Shown here piece after piece: positions 1-11,029 of a stretch of 64,000 bases of DNA (position 1 is its first letter; each line of letters begins with the position of its first letter). The notes under the pieces are model-generated. The model was not told where the DNA came from. It was given only the letters and a program-made list of their open reading frames with translations, and searched no databases. The position numbers and the translations under genes are program-made. Origin of the DNA: Hexactinellida sp. DTS-2022 (Eukaryota; Porifera; Hexactinellida); NCBI GenBank assembly GCA_028753945.1, contig JAPNXP010000014.1:4526001-4590000 (forward strand), given 5' to 3'.

Positions 1-183
1 CAAACATAAAAAATAATCATATTGTATCGTTCTATTCATGGTAGATTCAAAAGAAATGGCATATATTTTGAGTCTCCCGCTTTTCTCCCGTTTTTTCATC
101 TTCGACCTCACGATTTTTTGGTAAACTCCCGCCAAAATTGGCAAAATCTCCCGCTTTTTGGTTTTCAGAGGTTGGCAACCCTG
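1..183 (-). repeat. hAT-type non-autonomous element, one end only
   Basis: On the minus strand the element begins at 183 with CAGGGTTGCCAACC, a typical hAT terminal sequence, and runs leftwards through a stretch with repeated GCGGGAG words. The other end is not visible and may lie outside the window. It interrupts the NHL reading frame that ends at about 184. The short open frame here is a by-product of the insertion. Confidence 0.5.
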
Positions 184-999
184 CTTTAGTTCCAGTTCTG
201 TTGATGAGTTTGGAATCTTTCTTTCGGAACTGGAACAATGCATGGTGCCATATGTCAGTTACGAATATGGACTCATTCTTAACAGCTATTCCCCATGGAT
301 GCCTGAGCTTATCATTCCTGAATTGTGTCACAAGCTCTCCCTTTAACGACACTTATTTGCACACAAGCAGGGTATCATCTAGGCGTGCGACGCGCCTCCA
401 GGCGAGTAATTTTGGAAGGAAATTTCTATAGGCGCGCGAAAATCGAGAGATGCACCCATAGATGTAATACAAATTGTGTATTTTAGGCGCGTGTGAGCGA
501 GCTCAAACTTAATCTAGTCGCGCAGAAAATTTTTCCTGGATGAAAGCCTGCACACGAGTGTTCCAATAATCTGCAATGTACATTAGTTCAGTGGATTCAT
601 CGAGTGCTATTCCTGAGTTTTTCAACTCATTAGCACCTGCACCTAACTTCTCAGTTGTTAGTATCGGTTCTCTCTTGAGAGAATAGTCCGGTATCTCACT
701 CGAGACTATCTCTCTTAACTCGGATATCAGCTGCCGGATTGTGTCCTTATTTTGACACCTGAAGACGGGACATAGGAATGTGGCAGATGGTCCTGCATTT
801 GTTGTTGTAACCTTTTCAGTTCTTCTATGGCAGCGATACGAGTGGCCTCTTTGTTTTTGTGGTCCTCTCGCAGCTGGAGGACCCTCTGGAGGACAGTGTC
901 CCTCCTCGCGATCAGCTGATCGATTAGGCGATCAAATGTTTGGAGGATGAAAGTGGCGACATTGTCGAAATGTGCTATTTTATCGGAATTAGTGGCCAT
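184..999 (-). pseudogene. Broken coiled-coil + NHL-repeat gene
   Basis: Reading the minus strand from 999, an ATG opens a coiled-coil segment (IAHFDNVATFILQTF, then a K/R/E/Q-rich helix). The frame ends near 727. In a neighbouring frame the sequence continues with IRQLISELREIVSSEIPDYS and GIALDESTELMYIADYWNTR, which is an NHL-type blade. After a ~190-bp insertion (357-545) a second NHL segment follows at 352-190 (HPWGIAVKNESIFVTDIWHH). It is then cut off by a hAT-type element. NHL repeats form beta-propellers that bind protein or RNA. With at least one frameshift and two insertions the gene is dead or badly truncated. It belongs to the same broad class as the intact gene at 12409-13674. The frameshift could in part be an unrecognised small intron. 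Confidence 0.6.
357..545. repeat. Short insertion within the NHL pseudogene
   Basis: A GC-richer segment with several GGCGCGCGA / GGCGCGTG words separates two NHL coding pieces. The core AGGCGCGCGAAAATCGAGAG recurs at about 1917-1937, so this is a dispersed repeat. Its exact ends are not resolved. Confidence 0.45.
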
Positions 1000-1475
1000 T
1001 TAGTTTTAGTTACGAATTGAGTTAATCAAATAATATATAAATAGTCTATACAACTGATCGATTTTATACTCGATTAACTTGTTAATACCAAAGTACGTCA
1101 ATGAGTTGCTATGGTGATATTAGGGAATTTTTAATTACCAATGTGTCTACTGTGATTCAATTAAAAATTATCAGGAATCGTTTATCGGTTCAAAGTTGTA
1201 TTCTATAAGTTTTGGATTATTCCCTTTCTGCCACAAACAACAGTTTATTCTTATCCTATAGGCACAATATTTCGTTTGCCAAACTATAGTTTGATTCATG
1301 ATTATAATTATACGATCTAAATTTAATGCAAACAATACTTGTTTTTAGCATTTTATTCATTGTCGAGTTAGGCCTTAGTTAATTGAAAATTGTCCCAGGT
1401 CTACACGAAGGATGCGGGCGGCATCTCATTGTCATTATCTCCGTTATTGATGACGTCATAGCTAAGTATCTGCTT
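1000..1475. other. Intergenic, nothing recognised
   Basis: AT-rich sequence upstream of the NHL pseudogene start. No coding signature, repeat or RNA gene was recognised. Confidence 0.5.
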
Positions 1476-1520
1476 ATAAACAAGGTTTCATCCAGGTGTG
1501 TAAATTTATTTGGAAGCAAT

Positions 1521-1906
1521 CAGACATGGGGTCAAGCCCTTTCAAAAGGGCTTAAGTCCAAGCCCATCCCTTATCAGAAGGGCTTAAGCCCAAGCCCTTT
1601 TTCTAAGCCCTTTTTCAAAAAGGGCTTAAGTCCAAGCTCAAGCCCTTAATATAGGGCTTAAGTCCGGACTTAAGTCTTTTACTCTAATTATTTAGAAATC
1701 CATACCGTATTTTATTGAATAAGTGCCTTGAAAAGAGCTTGAAAAAGGGCTTGAAAAGGGCTTGAAGCTCATCTATAAGGGGCTCAAGTCCAAGTCCGGA
1801 CTTAAGCCCTTTTGTTAAAGGAGGACTTAAGTCAGGATTTAAGCCCTCTCAAAAATGGGCTTAAGTCCAAAGGGCTTAAGCCCTTTGGGGCTTGACCCCA
1901 TGCCTG
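1521..1906. mobile_element. hAT-type MITE made of 'GGGCTTAAG' words
   Basis: The element starts CAGACATGGGGTCAAGCCC and ends with its imperfect inverse (GGGGCTTGACCCCATGCCTG). It is flanked by the 8-bp duplication GAAGCAAT at 1513-1520 and 1907-1914. The interior is almost entirely iterations, in both orientations, of AAGCCC..GGGCTTAAGTCC. It is inserted into another copy of the GGCGCGCGAAAATCGAG repeat, which resumes at 1915. It has no coding capacity. Confidence 0.8.
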
Positions 1907-1967
1907 GAAGCAATTATAGGCGCGCGAAAATCGAGAGTATACTTAATTCATATAGTAGGGCAGCTTA

Positions 1968-2650
1968 AGCCCATATTTTGGATGGATGTGGACATCCCGG
2001 ACCAAAGCACCAAATTTTTTCCACGTACAGACCATTGCTTGGGCACTCGATTTTTGGTAGGATCCACTTCCGCCGGAATCATTATGACCTCCATCATGAA
2101 TTTTCAAAATGGTCACTTTAATATTATTCGGTCAAAAGTCCGCATTCACGAACTCATGTCAAATGACTTCGTATAAGGTTATTATATACATAGTCGTTAT
2201 CAAAACAGTGTGCGCTGTCGAAAGATGGGTCACTCGATAGGGTTGCTATCATTTTTGAGAATGGAATGTTCAACATTCCACCGTTGTCAAGGAAACTTTT
2301 TTAATCTAATAAGGTCATGTGACCCCTCTAATTAACGGAAATTCCATGCTGATTACGAATATCCTATTTCTGGATTGGATTAAATATCACTTAAAAAGTT
2401 ATATTACATTTAGTGGTTAATGATTAGCTACTAAAAGTAATAAAGTGAGAATTGTGTGAAGACTGTAATGGTATACTAAAATTATGGTTCGTACCACATG
2501 TCACTAAAAATATTGCTTCTCACAGTTACAACTACAAAATTATGTGCATTTCCAACGCGCTTTTCTGCACGCGCATCTACCGCCACAGTCACTTCTACTT
2601 TTGAAGCTACATTTTACTAATTCACTGCATGCCGTTGAAGTACCAGCTAT
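1968..2650. mobile_element. Arm of a long-TIR transposon (copy 1)
   Basis: Begins with ATGGATGTGGACATCCCGG and shares a long, slightly diverged sequence with 22476-22960, and with the reverse complement of 24300-24753. It is the terminal inverted repeat plus the start of the body of the transposon described at 22476-24753. It is cut off by the MULE inserted at 2661. Its short open frame (about 1892-2176) is part of the repeat and not a gene. The junction GTCCGCATTCACGAACTCATG is uninterrupted here, which makes it a reference for the rearranged copies. Confidence 0.65.
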
Positions 2651-2660
2651 GACAAAAATA

Positions 2661-4490
2661 GGGATACCGACATTTCGATACGCGACAATTCGATACCGAC
2701 AATTCGATACGCGATTACCCGGTAGGTGGAAGAGAGAATGATTTCCGAAATGAAACCATGTTAATATAGCGATAAATAGATTCCAATTCTATATTAATAG
2801 GTCTTATTAGTTGTCCTCCTATTCACAAAGGGTGACAATTCTAAATATTTACATTTAATACTTTTAAACAGAGCCAATCCGCTCCCTATATAAAAGGGTA
2901 TCTATTCCCTATAGTTAATTAATTAAAACATATTTCGAAATCTGCATACAATATTACGCTTAAATCGATGGCTGAATGCAACAGCAATGTTTCTCGGTTT
3001 CGTTACATCAAATCAGCAGGGGAGGCAATAAACTCGAAGAGAACGGATTTCTTTATGATAAACATAAAACATTGGGAGACGTAACTTATTGGCAATGTGA
3101 GAGAAGAAATGATTGCAAAGCGAGGCTACATACACAAGGTATGCAAATAATAAAACGCTTAAATGATCATCTTCATGGGCCTGATATGCAGAAGATTTCC
3201 TGCTTGGAAACTAAAGCAGGAATCAAAAGAAAACAAATTCAGTTCCCGTACAGCCTGGATGTTTACTAGAACTTGATATCCCACTAGATTACCAGAGAAC
3301 TGCCAAGAATGAATCATTCCTCCTATACGATTCTGGCCCAGAAGAAAGAAGAATTCTAATTTTTGGAACACGAAAAAATGCTGAAATGCTGGAGTTAGCT
3401 CAAATATGGTTAGCGGATGGAACTTTTAAAACTGCCCCAATTCATTTTGAGCAAGTATATACTGTTCATGCATTGAGAGGTGGACCCCAACCATTAGAAG
3501 ATGGACATCTTTTACCTAGTTTCTTTGTACTTCTGCCTAATAAGTCTCAGGATACTTATATGAGAATGTGGGAAGCAATCAAACAACTCTGTCCGAATGC
3601 TTACCCAACCCACATGCTAATTGACTTCGAAGAGGCTGCTGCAAATGCATTTTCAAATTTCTGGCCAGATACTCATATAAAAGGATGTTTCTTCCACTTG
3701 ACACAAAATATATTCAGAAAAATTCAAGCAGAAGGACTGCAGAATGAATACCAGCAAAACGAGAACTTTGCGATACAAATCAAACAATTGCCTGCCCTTG
3801 CTTTTGCACCACCTTCTGATGTCCTAAATCTTTTTGCTCTAGTAGTACAGAAACTACCCATGCCTATGGAAGAAGGTTTAGTCCTTTATTTCGAGCGCAC
3901 ATATGTTGGGCGTATTCTCCCTGGTGGAACTTTCCAACAACCTCTTTTTCCTATTGAGATGTGGAATAGTCATTTCGAAATACTAGCTGGATACCCAAGA
4001 ACAACAAATTCACTCGAGGCCTGGCATCGTTCGTTTAATGCTACAGTTGGTTGTTGTCACCCAACTATCTGGAAATTTATTCAGGCTCTAAAGTTGGAAC
4101 AGGGGATTGTGGAATTCAAACAGACAAAATTTCAAGCAGGAGATAAACCAACAAAAAGGAGAATATGGCAATATCGTGAAGAATCAATTCGAAATTTAGT
4201 TAGGGACTATTTCAATCGTCCACCTATAGATTTCATACGTGGAGCAGCGCATCATATTGGACTCGATTTAGATTAAAATATTTAAATATATTTAAATAAG
4301 TATAATGCATTCATTAAATAATTAATAATCTCATTTACATTAAACATATATGTATAGTAATTCTCTTTATAACTGTGGTCCACCGAAAAATCGCGTCTCG
4401 AAATGTCGCGTATGAAAAAGTAGACATCTCGAATTGTCGGTATCGAATTGTCGCGTATCGAACTGTCGCGTCTCGAAATGTCGGTATCCC
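2661..4490 (+). mobile_element. MULE (Mutator-like) transposon, family 1
   Basis: A 1830-bp element with terminal inverted repeats starting GGGATACCGACATTTCGA and built from iterations of TCGATACGCGACAAT / TCGATACCGACA. Both ends are flanked by the 9-bp duplication ACAAAAATA (2652-2660 and 4491-4499). A 9-bp duplication fits the Mutator superfamily. It carries a FLYWCH + MULE transposase gene on the plus strand. It was inserted into the long-TIR element to its left. Confidence 0.9.
2976..4276 (+). pseudogene. FLYWCH zinc finger + MULE transposase (internally damaged)
   Basis: The N-terminal piece (2976-3269) carries a FLYWCH-type domain: FLYDKHKTLGDVTYWQCERR, then CKARLHT and a closing H-x-H. 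The transposase piece (ATG at 3386, 296 residues) keeps a complete DDE triad: D11 in LADGTFK, D80 in LIDFEEA and E211 in TTNSLEAWHRSF. It also has the CFFHL motif typical of MULEs. Its frame is open upstream to about 3268 (SFLLYDSGPEERR). Compared with the family-2 protein at 7462, about 70 residues between the FLYWCH and catalytic domains are missing and the frame changes near 3210-3268. It is probably inactive unless a small intron bridges the two frames. The C-terminus looks complete. Confidence 0.8.
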
Positions 4491-4510
4491 ACAAAAATAG
4501 TACAACTGTA

Positions 4511-5117
4511 GCATGAGAAATTGACCCCCATGAGAAAATGACCCCCCTCTTCATATGAACCATGGATACCGTTTAGGGGGTCATTTTCTCACGGGGGTCA
4601 TTTCTTTATGCAAGCCCCGTGAGAAAATGACCCCCCCATAAATTTCCGCATTGTCATTGCAATAATGTAAAGACTACTTGAACAAAACAATGATGTAGTG
4701 ACAATTATACAAAATGACCAGACAACATACTTGGAACTATTAATATTGAAGCTCTAACTCTTATTTGTCATTAAAATGGCTAATTTCGAATAATTATGGC
4801 TAAATAAAGTTTACTCAAAAATTACTCTTATTTATCATATTACTAGTACCAACAAATATAAATAGTACATTGCCAGAAGAAGTATTCAGTTAATTAACAT
4901 AGTTGCCAAGTCATTTTGTATAATTGTCACTACATCATTGTTTTGTTCAAGTAGTCTTTACATTATTGCAATGACAATGCGGAAATTTATGGGGGGGTCA
5001 TTTTCTCACGGGGCTTGCATAAAGAAATGACCCCCGTGAGAAAATGACCCCCTAAACGGTATCCATGGTTCATATGAAGAGGGGGGTCATTTTCTCATGG
5101 GGGTCAATTTCTCATGC
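4511..5117. mobile_element. Foldback MITE with ~200-bp inverted arms
   Basis: The left arm (4511 to about 4710) is repeated almost perfectly in reverse at about 4911-5117. The ends are GCATGAGAAATTGACCCCC. The outer ~120 bp of each arm reiterates GGGGGTCATTTTCTCA words. The single-copy centre is about 200 bp of AT-rich DNA. It lies in or beside a mariner-like element that continues at 5120. No coding capacity. Confidence 0.8.
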
Positions 5118-5119
5118 AA

Positions 5120-5965
5120 CAGTACTATATTATGTTTATTATTAAAGTGTATCGTATTCAAAATACCTATATGGGATATTTCAATTTTAATTTCAGATTC
5201 GTATTCTACGTATGCAACATATAAATTGTAGAAGCTTTCAACTCAATTACATATTTATTAGGTTAAATATTATCCTTTTTCCGACTCCGTGCATCTCTTT
5301 TTCCAAATGCCACTATGGTATAGGGTGGGAACAAGTGGAACGTGGTGACATTAGATTATTATTTTCAACCAGTGGTGTATTGTATTCCTATTTAAAAAGT
5401 GGGGGAACGGTGTTATAACCTAGGTAATTCTTATGCTAGGTCATCAACATAAAATTTGAAATTTTTTGATTTTATGGTTGAAAACGATAGAGAATAAAAA
5501 ACCTTGTCTAAATCTTAGATTTTTCGAAATTTGAATAATTTTATCCAACATTTTGACCACGGCCATACTGTGTGGCGTTTGGGCAGTCTACGTCGGATAA
5601 CAATTAAACTTCTAAAATTGAAAAATTTGAATTCCGGACAGAATGTCATTTTTAATTACTTCATCAAAATTAGTGAGCGTGGGTTCACCGAATGATAAAG
5701 TGGGGGAATACGTTGCCCCCGTTCTCCCACCAATACACCACTGTTTTCAACCTAATCAACAGGTAATGAGGTGGAAGTTTCTACAATGGATAATTCGGAT
5801 GCGTATAATACGAATCTGAAATCAAATTTGCAAATACCCTATATAGTATATTTGTAAACAACACAGGTTAATAATAAATACTATAGACTAGTACTAAGTA
5901 TACTATTTCAATGTTGTTATTTTGGAGTACGAATACTTTTGGATGGCAGGGTACATCACAACCAA
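5120..5965. repeat. Diverged copy of the mariner-type MITE seen at 15495-15972
   Basis: The segments CAGATTCGTATTCTAC, GGCGCTTTCAA-like, CCACTATGG and the mirror-image AGAATACGAATCTG match the element at 15495-15972 in order. The right end (GAATACTTTTGGATGGCAGGGTAC) resembles that element's end, GAATACTTTTGTCCGGGTAC. It has been enlarged by the nested MITE at 5370-5743. Confidence 0.55.
5370..5743. mobile_element. hAT-type MITE (CAGTGGTGTATTG ends)
   Basis: 374 bp. It starts CAGTGGTGTATTG and ends CAATACACCACTG. It is flanked by the 8-bp duplication TTTTCAAC at 5362-5369 and 5744-5751. It is nested in the mariner-type repeat. Non-coding. Confidence 0.85.
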
Positions 5966-5969
5966 TTTG

Positions 5970-6690
5970 TTACTCGTTATTATGAACACAGATAAGATTA
6001 GATAAGATAAGATTAGATTACTAATTTACTATACATCTTCTAAACACAAAAGTACATAAGGACAATTAGTATTATGATTTTCGACAAAATTGAGAATAGA
6101 AATAACTGAATTTTTAATAATTTATGAGATTGCCGAGTACCAGATAGGTTGATTGAGATTGAGTTATCGATATAAGTGGGACGGATCCACTGGGGGTGCT
6201 ATGGAGGCCATGGCCACCCTTGAGATTTTTCAACAGATTGAAAGTTCAGATTTTGTTTCATTTCTAGTGGAGAACTATTTGAGTTTGCACAAATCCATAA
6301 AGAGATGTCATTCGATCAATCAAATAATGTGACAATAATTCAATTTCAGAATTACATACTTCCTCCTCAGTTGGCTCCAACAATTTTCCACGAACTAATT
6401 TAACCTCTCTATGAATAAACAATTTATATTTCATACGTATTTTTTCTTTTCCGCTTCTTTCTTTACATTAGTTAACTCATGTTCCATTAGGGTTTTATTA
6501 GTAGCAATAAAATATTTCTGTTTCTCTCAAAAACGCATTCTTATTCTCTTTTGCACATGGCTAAGGCATTCTTCTCGACTAATTAGAATCCCAAATTCGT
6601 CATACATTCCCAATTCCATTAATACATTAACACTCTTGTCATCGCCATCTGTTACAACATTAGAATATAATAATTTCTGGTCTAATGATT
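5970..6690. other. Intergenic, nothing recognised
   Basis: AT-rich sequence with a short AGATTAGATA-type repeat near 5998-6020. No coding signature that can be supported. Confidence 0.45.
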
Positions 6691-7046
6691 TCTAAATACA
6701 CCGGGAGCTAACTTAGACTCTAGCGCTACAGAATTCAAATTGCCAAATTCCTGGGCTTGACATGATTTCTCGTGAGACAGCAACCACTGGCGATAGTCTT
6801 CAACGGAAATTCTATGACTTTTCAGTGCTTCTTGCTTTTCAACACAATATCGGCATCCATTGCACGCAACTTCAAAGCTCATTACTTTACCGGTTTCTAT
6901 GGAAATGGCTGTACGCAGTTGCAACCGTGCGGCGCAACAATTGAGGGAAATGCACGGTAAAATAGGTGACAAATTTTTGAATATAACTGTTTCCTATGAC
7001 GGAGCTTATCAAAAAAGAAGTGGGAAAGGTGGAGGTGGTTTTGCTA
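6690..7046. pseudogene. Remnant of a Mutator-like transposase-domain protein, split in two orientations
   Basis: On the minus strand, 6945-6690 reads AISIETGKVMSFEVACNGC, then RYCVEKQE and HEKSCQAQEFG. On the plus strand, 6963-7046 reads ITVSYDGAYQKRSGKGGGGF. From memory of invertebrate transposon-associated proteins, these two segments are normally contiguous in one protein (SYDGxxQKRG...ISxETGKV). Here they point away from each other, so a local inversion broke the gene near 6945-6965. The plus-strand piece is cut at 7047 by the MULE insertion. Confidence 0.6.
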
Positions 7047-7461
7047 GGAATGGCGGAATATTCGTCGAAGGAGTTTTGGTCGAACGGAATTTTGGTCGAA
7101 AATTTTGGTCGAAAGGATTATTGGTCGACCGGAATATTCGTCGAAGGAAAATTGGTCGAACGGATTATTGGTCGAACGGATAACTGGTCGATTTTATCTA
7201 AGAGTAAACAACTATTGCTTGCTATTGCTCCCACCCCATTGATTATTGTTTAGCACTTATGAAATGTCTTTTCACTTTTATGAAGAATAGTTTTGAGGTT
7301 GTTATACGGTAAATAACAACCTCAAACTATTCTTCATATGTTCACAACTTTATACTGGTCTTCATAATAACACTGCTTCAAAAGCTATAAATACGTAGTA
7401 TAAGTAGAAAGATTTCAAACAAAAACTCAAACATCCTAGACCTAGTTCACTTTTACTCTTT

Positions 7462-8409
7462 ATGGCTACTGCATCCAATCAAATTTCCATAGAAAAGATT
7501 AAGAGCAAACGAAACAAGGAAAAAGCTGTGGTTGAAGGGTTCTTATATAATTTAAATCGCATAAATGGTGAAGTTTACTATTGGGTATGCGAAAAACGTG
7601 GTAAATGTAAAGCCCGAATAAACACACTGAATGATATCGTCATAAAACCAATGCATATCACTCAACTAACAAATGACCACACTCATGCACCATCTCAAGA
7701 ACGCATCGAAATGTTAACAGCTTATTCTAAAATCAAATCAATGGCATCTAACTCTGAACAAAGCACCAGGGCAATACTTTCTACATCCTTAGAAACAATG
7801 CATCCAAGTGTTGTAAATACATTTCCCAAGCTAGAGTCAGTCAAACGCATTATACGAGTATACAAAAGCGCCGGTATAGAAACTTGTGGACACCCTGAAA
7901 GCGCAGCTGGAATTATCATTCCAGAGAAGTATAAAACGACTCTTAAAGGCGATCCATTTTTATTATTTGATTCCGGATTTGGTGATGAACAAAGAATGCT
8001 TATGTACGCCACCCCGAAATTTTTGTCCATTCTTAGCAAGAGTAATAATTGGTTTTGCGATGGGACCTTTAAAGTAGTTCCAGAGCTGTTTTTCCAGTTA
8101 TATTCAATTCACGCAGAATTTGAAGGATTGGTAATACCATGCGTTTACGCATTACTATCCAATAAGGAAGAATCGACCTATGATACAGCATTTCGTAAAT
8201 TACTTGAAATCGAACCAGCACTGAACCCTCAGTCCATAATGGTTGACTTTGAAAAAGCAGCTATAAATGCTTTGGAGAACAACTTTATATCTGTTATTAG
8301 TGCCTGTTTTTTTCATCTATCGCAAAATATTTACCGAAAAATTCAGGCAGAAGGATTAACTACAAATTACCGTCAAGACCGCGATTTCTCATTGAAAATT
8401 AAGATGTAA
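7462..8409 (+). pseudogene. FLYWCH zinc finger + truncated MULE transposase (315 aa)
   Basis: Residues ~20-75 form a FLYWCH-type domain (FLYNLNRINGEVYYWVCEKR, CKARINT, then HTH). The catalytic domain has D200 (CDGTFK) and D262 (VDFEKA) and the CFFHLSQNIYRKIQAEG motif. It ends at a TAA right after KIKM. The frame beyond that stop still reads PSLAFVPEIDVIDLS, which aligns with PALAFAPPSDVLNLF of the family-1 protein. The stop is therefore a point mutation, and the rest of the gene, including the third catalytic residue (E), has been replaced by palindrome-repeat sequence from about 8450. The element is non-autonomous. The FLYWCH part might still bind the TIRs; that is an inference. Confidence 0.85.
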
Positions 8410-8495
8410 CCCAGTCTTGCCTTTGTTCCTGAAATCGACGTAATAGACCTTTCTGTAATAATTTAACACCTTCATAGTGATGATGACTAGGCGAT

Positions 8496-8622
8496 AAAAA
8501 ATCCAAAATTGCAGCTTGTGCCGACAACATGTTCCTTTGGAGGCACTATCAATAAACCACCACCAAAATATAGTGCCACCTAAGGACATGCGTCGGCACA
8601 GGCTGCTATTTTGGATTTTTTC
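8496..8622. repeat. ~125-bp palindrome (hairpin repeat)
   Basis: Arms of ~52 bp: AAATCCAAAATTGCAGC..GTGCCGACA..CTTTGGAGGCACTAT, then a short CACCACCAAAATA loop region, then the inverse arm. It is one of more than ten copies in the window. Here it sits inside the MULE, fused to the broken transposase gene. Confidence 0.85.
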
Positions 8623-8869
8623 TTTTCTTTCAGTATAGCCCTCGGTACAAGTCTGTCTATGTATCTCTTTTAATTAAAAGTATTTAATTGTAGTCACCAT
8701 ATTTATTGATATTGCCAATTATCTGTTCGACCAAAATTCCGTTCGACCAATAATCCGTTCGACCAATTTTCCTTCGACGAATATTCCGGTCGACCAATAA
8801 TCCTTTCGACCAAAATTTTCGACCAAAATTCCGTCGACCAAAAATCCTTCGACGAATATTCCGTTACCC

Positions 8870-9050
8870 GAGTTCGTGAATGCGGACTTTTGTCCGAATA
8901 ATATTAAAGTGGTCATTTTGAAAATTCCTGATGGAGGTCATAATGTATCCGGCGGAAGTGGATCCTACCAAAAATCGAGTACCCAAGCAATGGTCTATAT
9001 GTGGAAAAAATTTGGTGCTTTGGTCCGGGATGTCCACATCCATGGCCTAC
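8870..9050. mobile_element. Displaced outer arm of the long-TIR transposon
   Basis: Matches 24577-24753 closely (GAGTTCGTGAATGCGGACTT ... GGGATGTCCACATCCAT). It begins exactly at the MULE end. In intact copies (2136-2170 and 24566-24600) this sequence is preceded by TTTGACAT, which is found here only at 22476-22495 beside MULE copy 2. Confidence 0.75.
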
Positions 9051-9251
9051 TATATAATACGGCTAGATAAGTCAAGTATTGCCATTATATTTCCAGGCCA
9101 GTGTTTACTTTCTAATTGCTCGTAAAATAAATTACCTATTGTCATGGAATAAACTGAACTTAGGTTTTCAAATACGCTGGAAACATCTAAAATACTTTTG
9201 AGAATGATTTCTCATCGGATTTAACCACAATGACGTAATCATTTTAGTTCA

Positions 9252-10853
9252 GCCAAACGTGTTTGGCGTGTTTATATACGCCATTCGCGTTTCTAACATT
9301 ATTTCTTTTTATTTGTTGTTATTTAATTCAAATGTTGTTCAACAATACAAATAATTTTGAATTATTCGGAATTATATTTCCTCTACGCGAGGTACATATA
9401 GGTCAAGTACATATTGTTCAATTACTTAGTTTGTACATTAATTGTTTTTAATTCAAGATGGTTTTAAATATTTAGTATAAGTCGCAATGATATTATTTTA
9501 GTACACGGATTAAAATTATCAGTAAATATTGTAGAACAGATATTTGAATATTAATTATACGAGCCCTTCGGTCTCGGTCGCTTCGCGACGGATCACTCAC
9601 TCACAAAAGTCGCTTCGCGACTTTTGTTCGTTCGTGTTAGACACTACGCAATACAATTAACGGCCGCTTCGCGGCCTTTCCCTCCCCAAAGCAATAATAT
9701 TAATAATGAGTTAACCTGTGGCTAGTAAATTACACACTTTGACCTAAAATTCATTTTGGGTTGTGATTAGTTACTGTGATTTGTTTGGGAAATCATGTTA
9801 TTTAAGTTATTCTCATTGCTCAATAGTTATTAATTATTATTTAATTTATAGCTCAATAATTCTTAAGGGTAGCTCGTTCAGCTATATTAAAACGTTTGCT
9901 TGTTTAGTCAAATAAATTGAAACCTGTGGTTGGTAAATTATTCGCAATTAATTATTTCAGCAAATTGTATTCAAAGTAATTAATAACTCTGGGTGTAATC
10001 TCTCCATAATAATGGTTTAAAGTTGAGAATAAGACCGCTTCGCGGTCTTATTCTCATCATTAAACCATTATTATGGAGAGGTAGATGCAGGGTTGCAAAA
10101 TATTTGATTTATAAATAGTAATAAAGTTCTACATCTCAATAAACAATTCTTTTTGCAGGAGCTTGGGTTAGTGAATTATTTAATTTAATTGATAGCAATA
10201 ATTAACATAATAAATCTCATCGTTAGGCAGAACCAAAACCTAGATTACTTAACTTAATTCATTTCTAGTAGAAATCCTAAGTCTTTGACTTATTATAGAA
10301 GCCAATATAGGTGTAATAAATAAACAATGCATTAGAGAAATTAACTACTCTAAGCGCATTCTTGTTAACCAAACAAATCAGATCACCCACATAGTGTTAA
10401 AAATAATAGGACACATTTTAACTAATAACTTTCGCAATGTAAGTTCGTAAAAATTGATAATTTTCACAAAGGTGTTCCATTATGTGTTGTCGATTTTCAT
10501 ATAAAATTTATACTAACGGAGTCAAATTTGCAAAAGTTATTAAGGAAAAGGTTACCGTGTCATGTCATGCTCACAATATTTCGCTTAGAAAACCAACAGA
10601 CCCATGTTGCTATGACAAACTACTCCTATATTCCAAATCTCAGCTTTCTAGGTAGTATTGTCTTTTCAATTAATTACGGACAAACATCCCCACACACACA
10701 CACACACACACACAACAATTCCGCTTTTAATATATAGATACTCTGTTTGTGAATAATCTAACTAGCATTAATAATTAATTAAATAAAAACAAATAAAAAG
10801 AAATAATGTTAAAAACGCGAATGGCGTATATAAACACGCCAAACGCGTTTGGC
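9252..10853. mobile_element. ~1.6-kb non-autonomous element with ~80-bp TIRs
   Basis: The ends read GCCAAACGYGTTTGGCGTGT and continue through TATACGCCATTCGCG as inverted repeats at 9252-9330 and about 10775-10853. Inside are GC-rich mini-hairpins (CGGTCGCTTCGCGAC-type at 9580-9680, GACCGCTTCGCGGTC at 10035) and an AC microsatellite (about 10691-10713). No coding gene was recognised. The 3' part (10630-10735) resembles 19900-19980, so a related element lies there. Confidence 0.6.
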
Positions 10854-11029
10854 TTAGAAACGCACTTGGACTGCAACATATACAAACTTAAAATTTATGA
10901 ATCGTTCCTTTGGGTCGTCAATACTTGGTAAATTGGTCTTAGACCTTGAGGCGTTCTTGACATGGCGAAAAATCCAAAATTGCAGCTGTGCCGACAGCAT
11001 TTTCCTTTGGAGGCAGTATCAATTAATTT

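Larger units (their letters stand above)
7047..8869 (+). mobile_element. MULE transposon, family 2, copy 1
   Basis: 1823 bp. Both ends are built from iterations of TTGGTCGAACGGA / TTCGTCGAAGGA; the left end starts GGAATGGCGGAATATTCG and the right end is ...AATATTCCGTTACCC. It carries a truncated FLYWCH-MULE gene and, in place of the gene's 3' half, a copy of the ~125-bp palindrome. It matches the reverse complement of 20653-22475 in length and, wherever I compared them, in sequence. The right flank GAGTTCGTG (8870-8878) is half of a target-site duplication whose partner lies beside copy 2. Confidence 0.9.

Noticed and set aside
1968-2176. 94-codon frame (and the matching frames near 8876 and 24585) as a conserved gene
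   Set aside because: It is the terminal inverted repeat of a transposon; the similarity between copies extends evenly through non-coding sequence and both strands are equally open.
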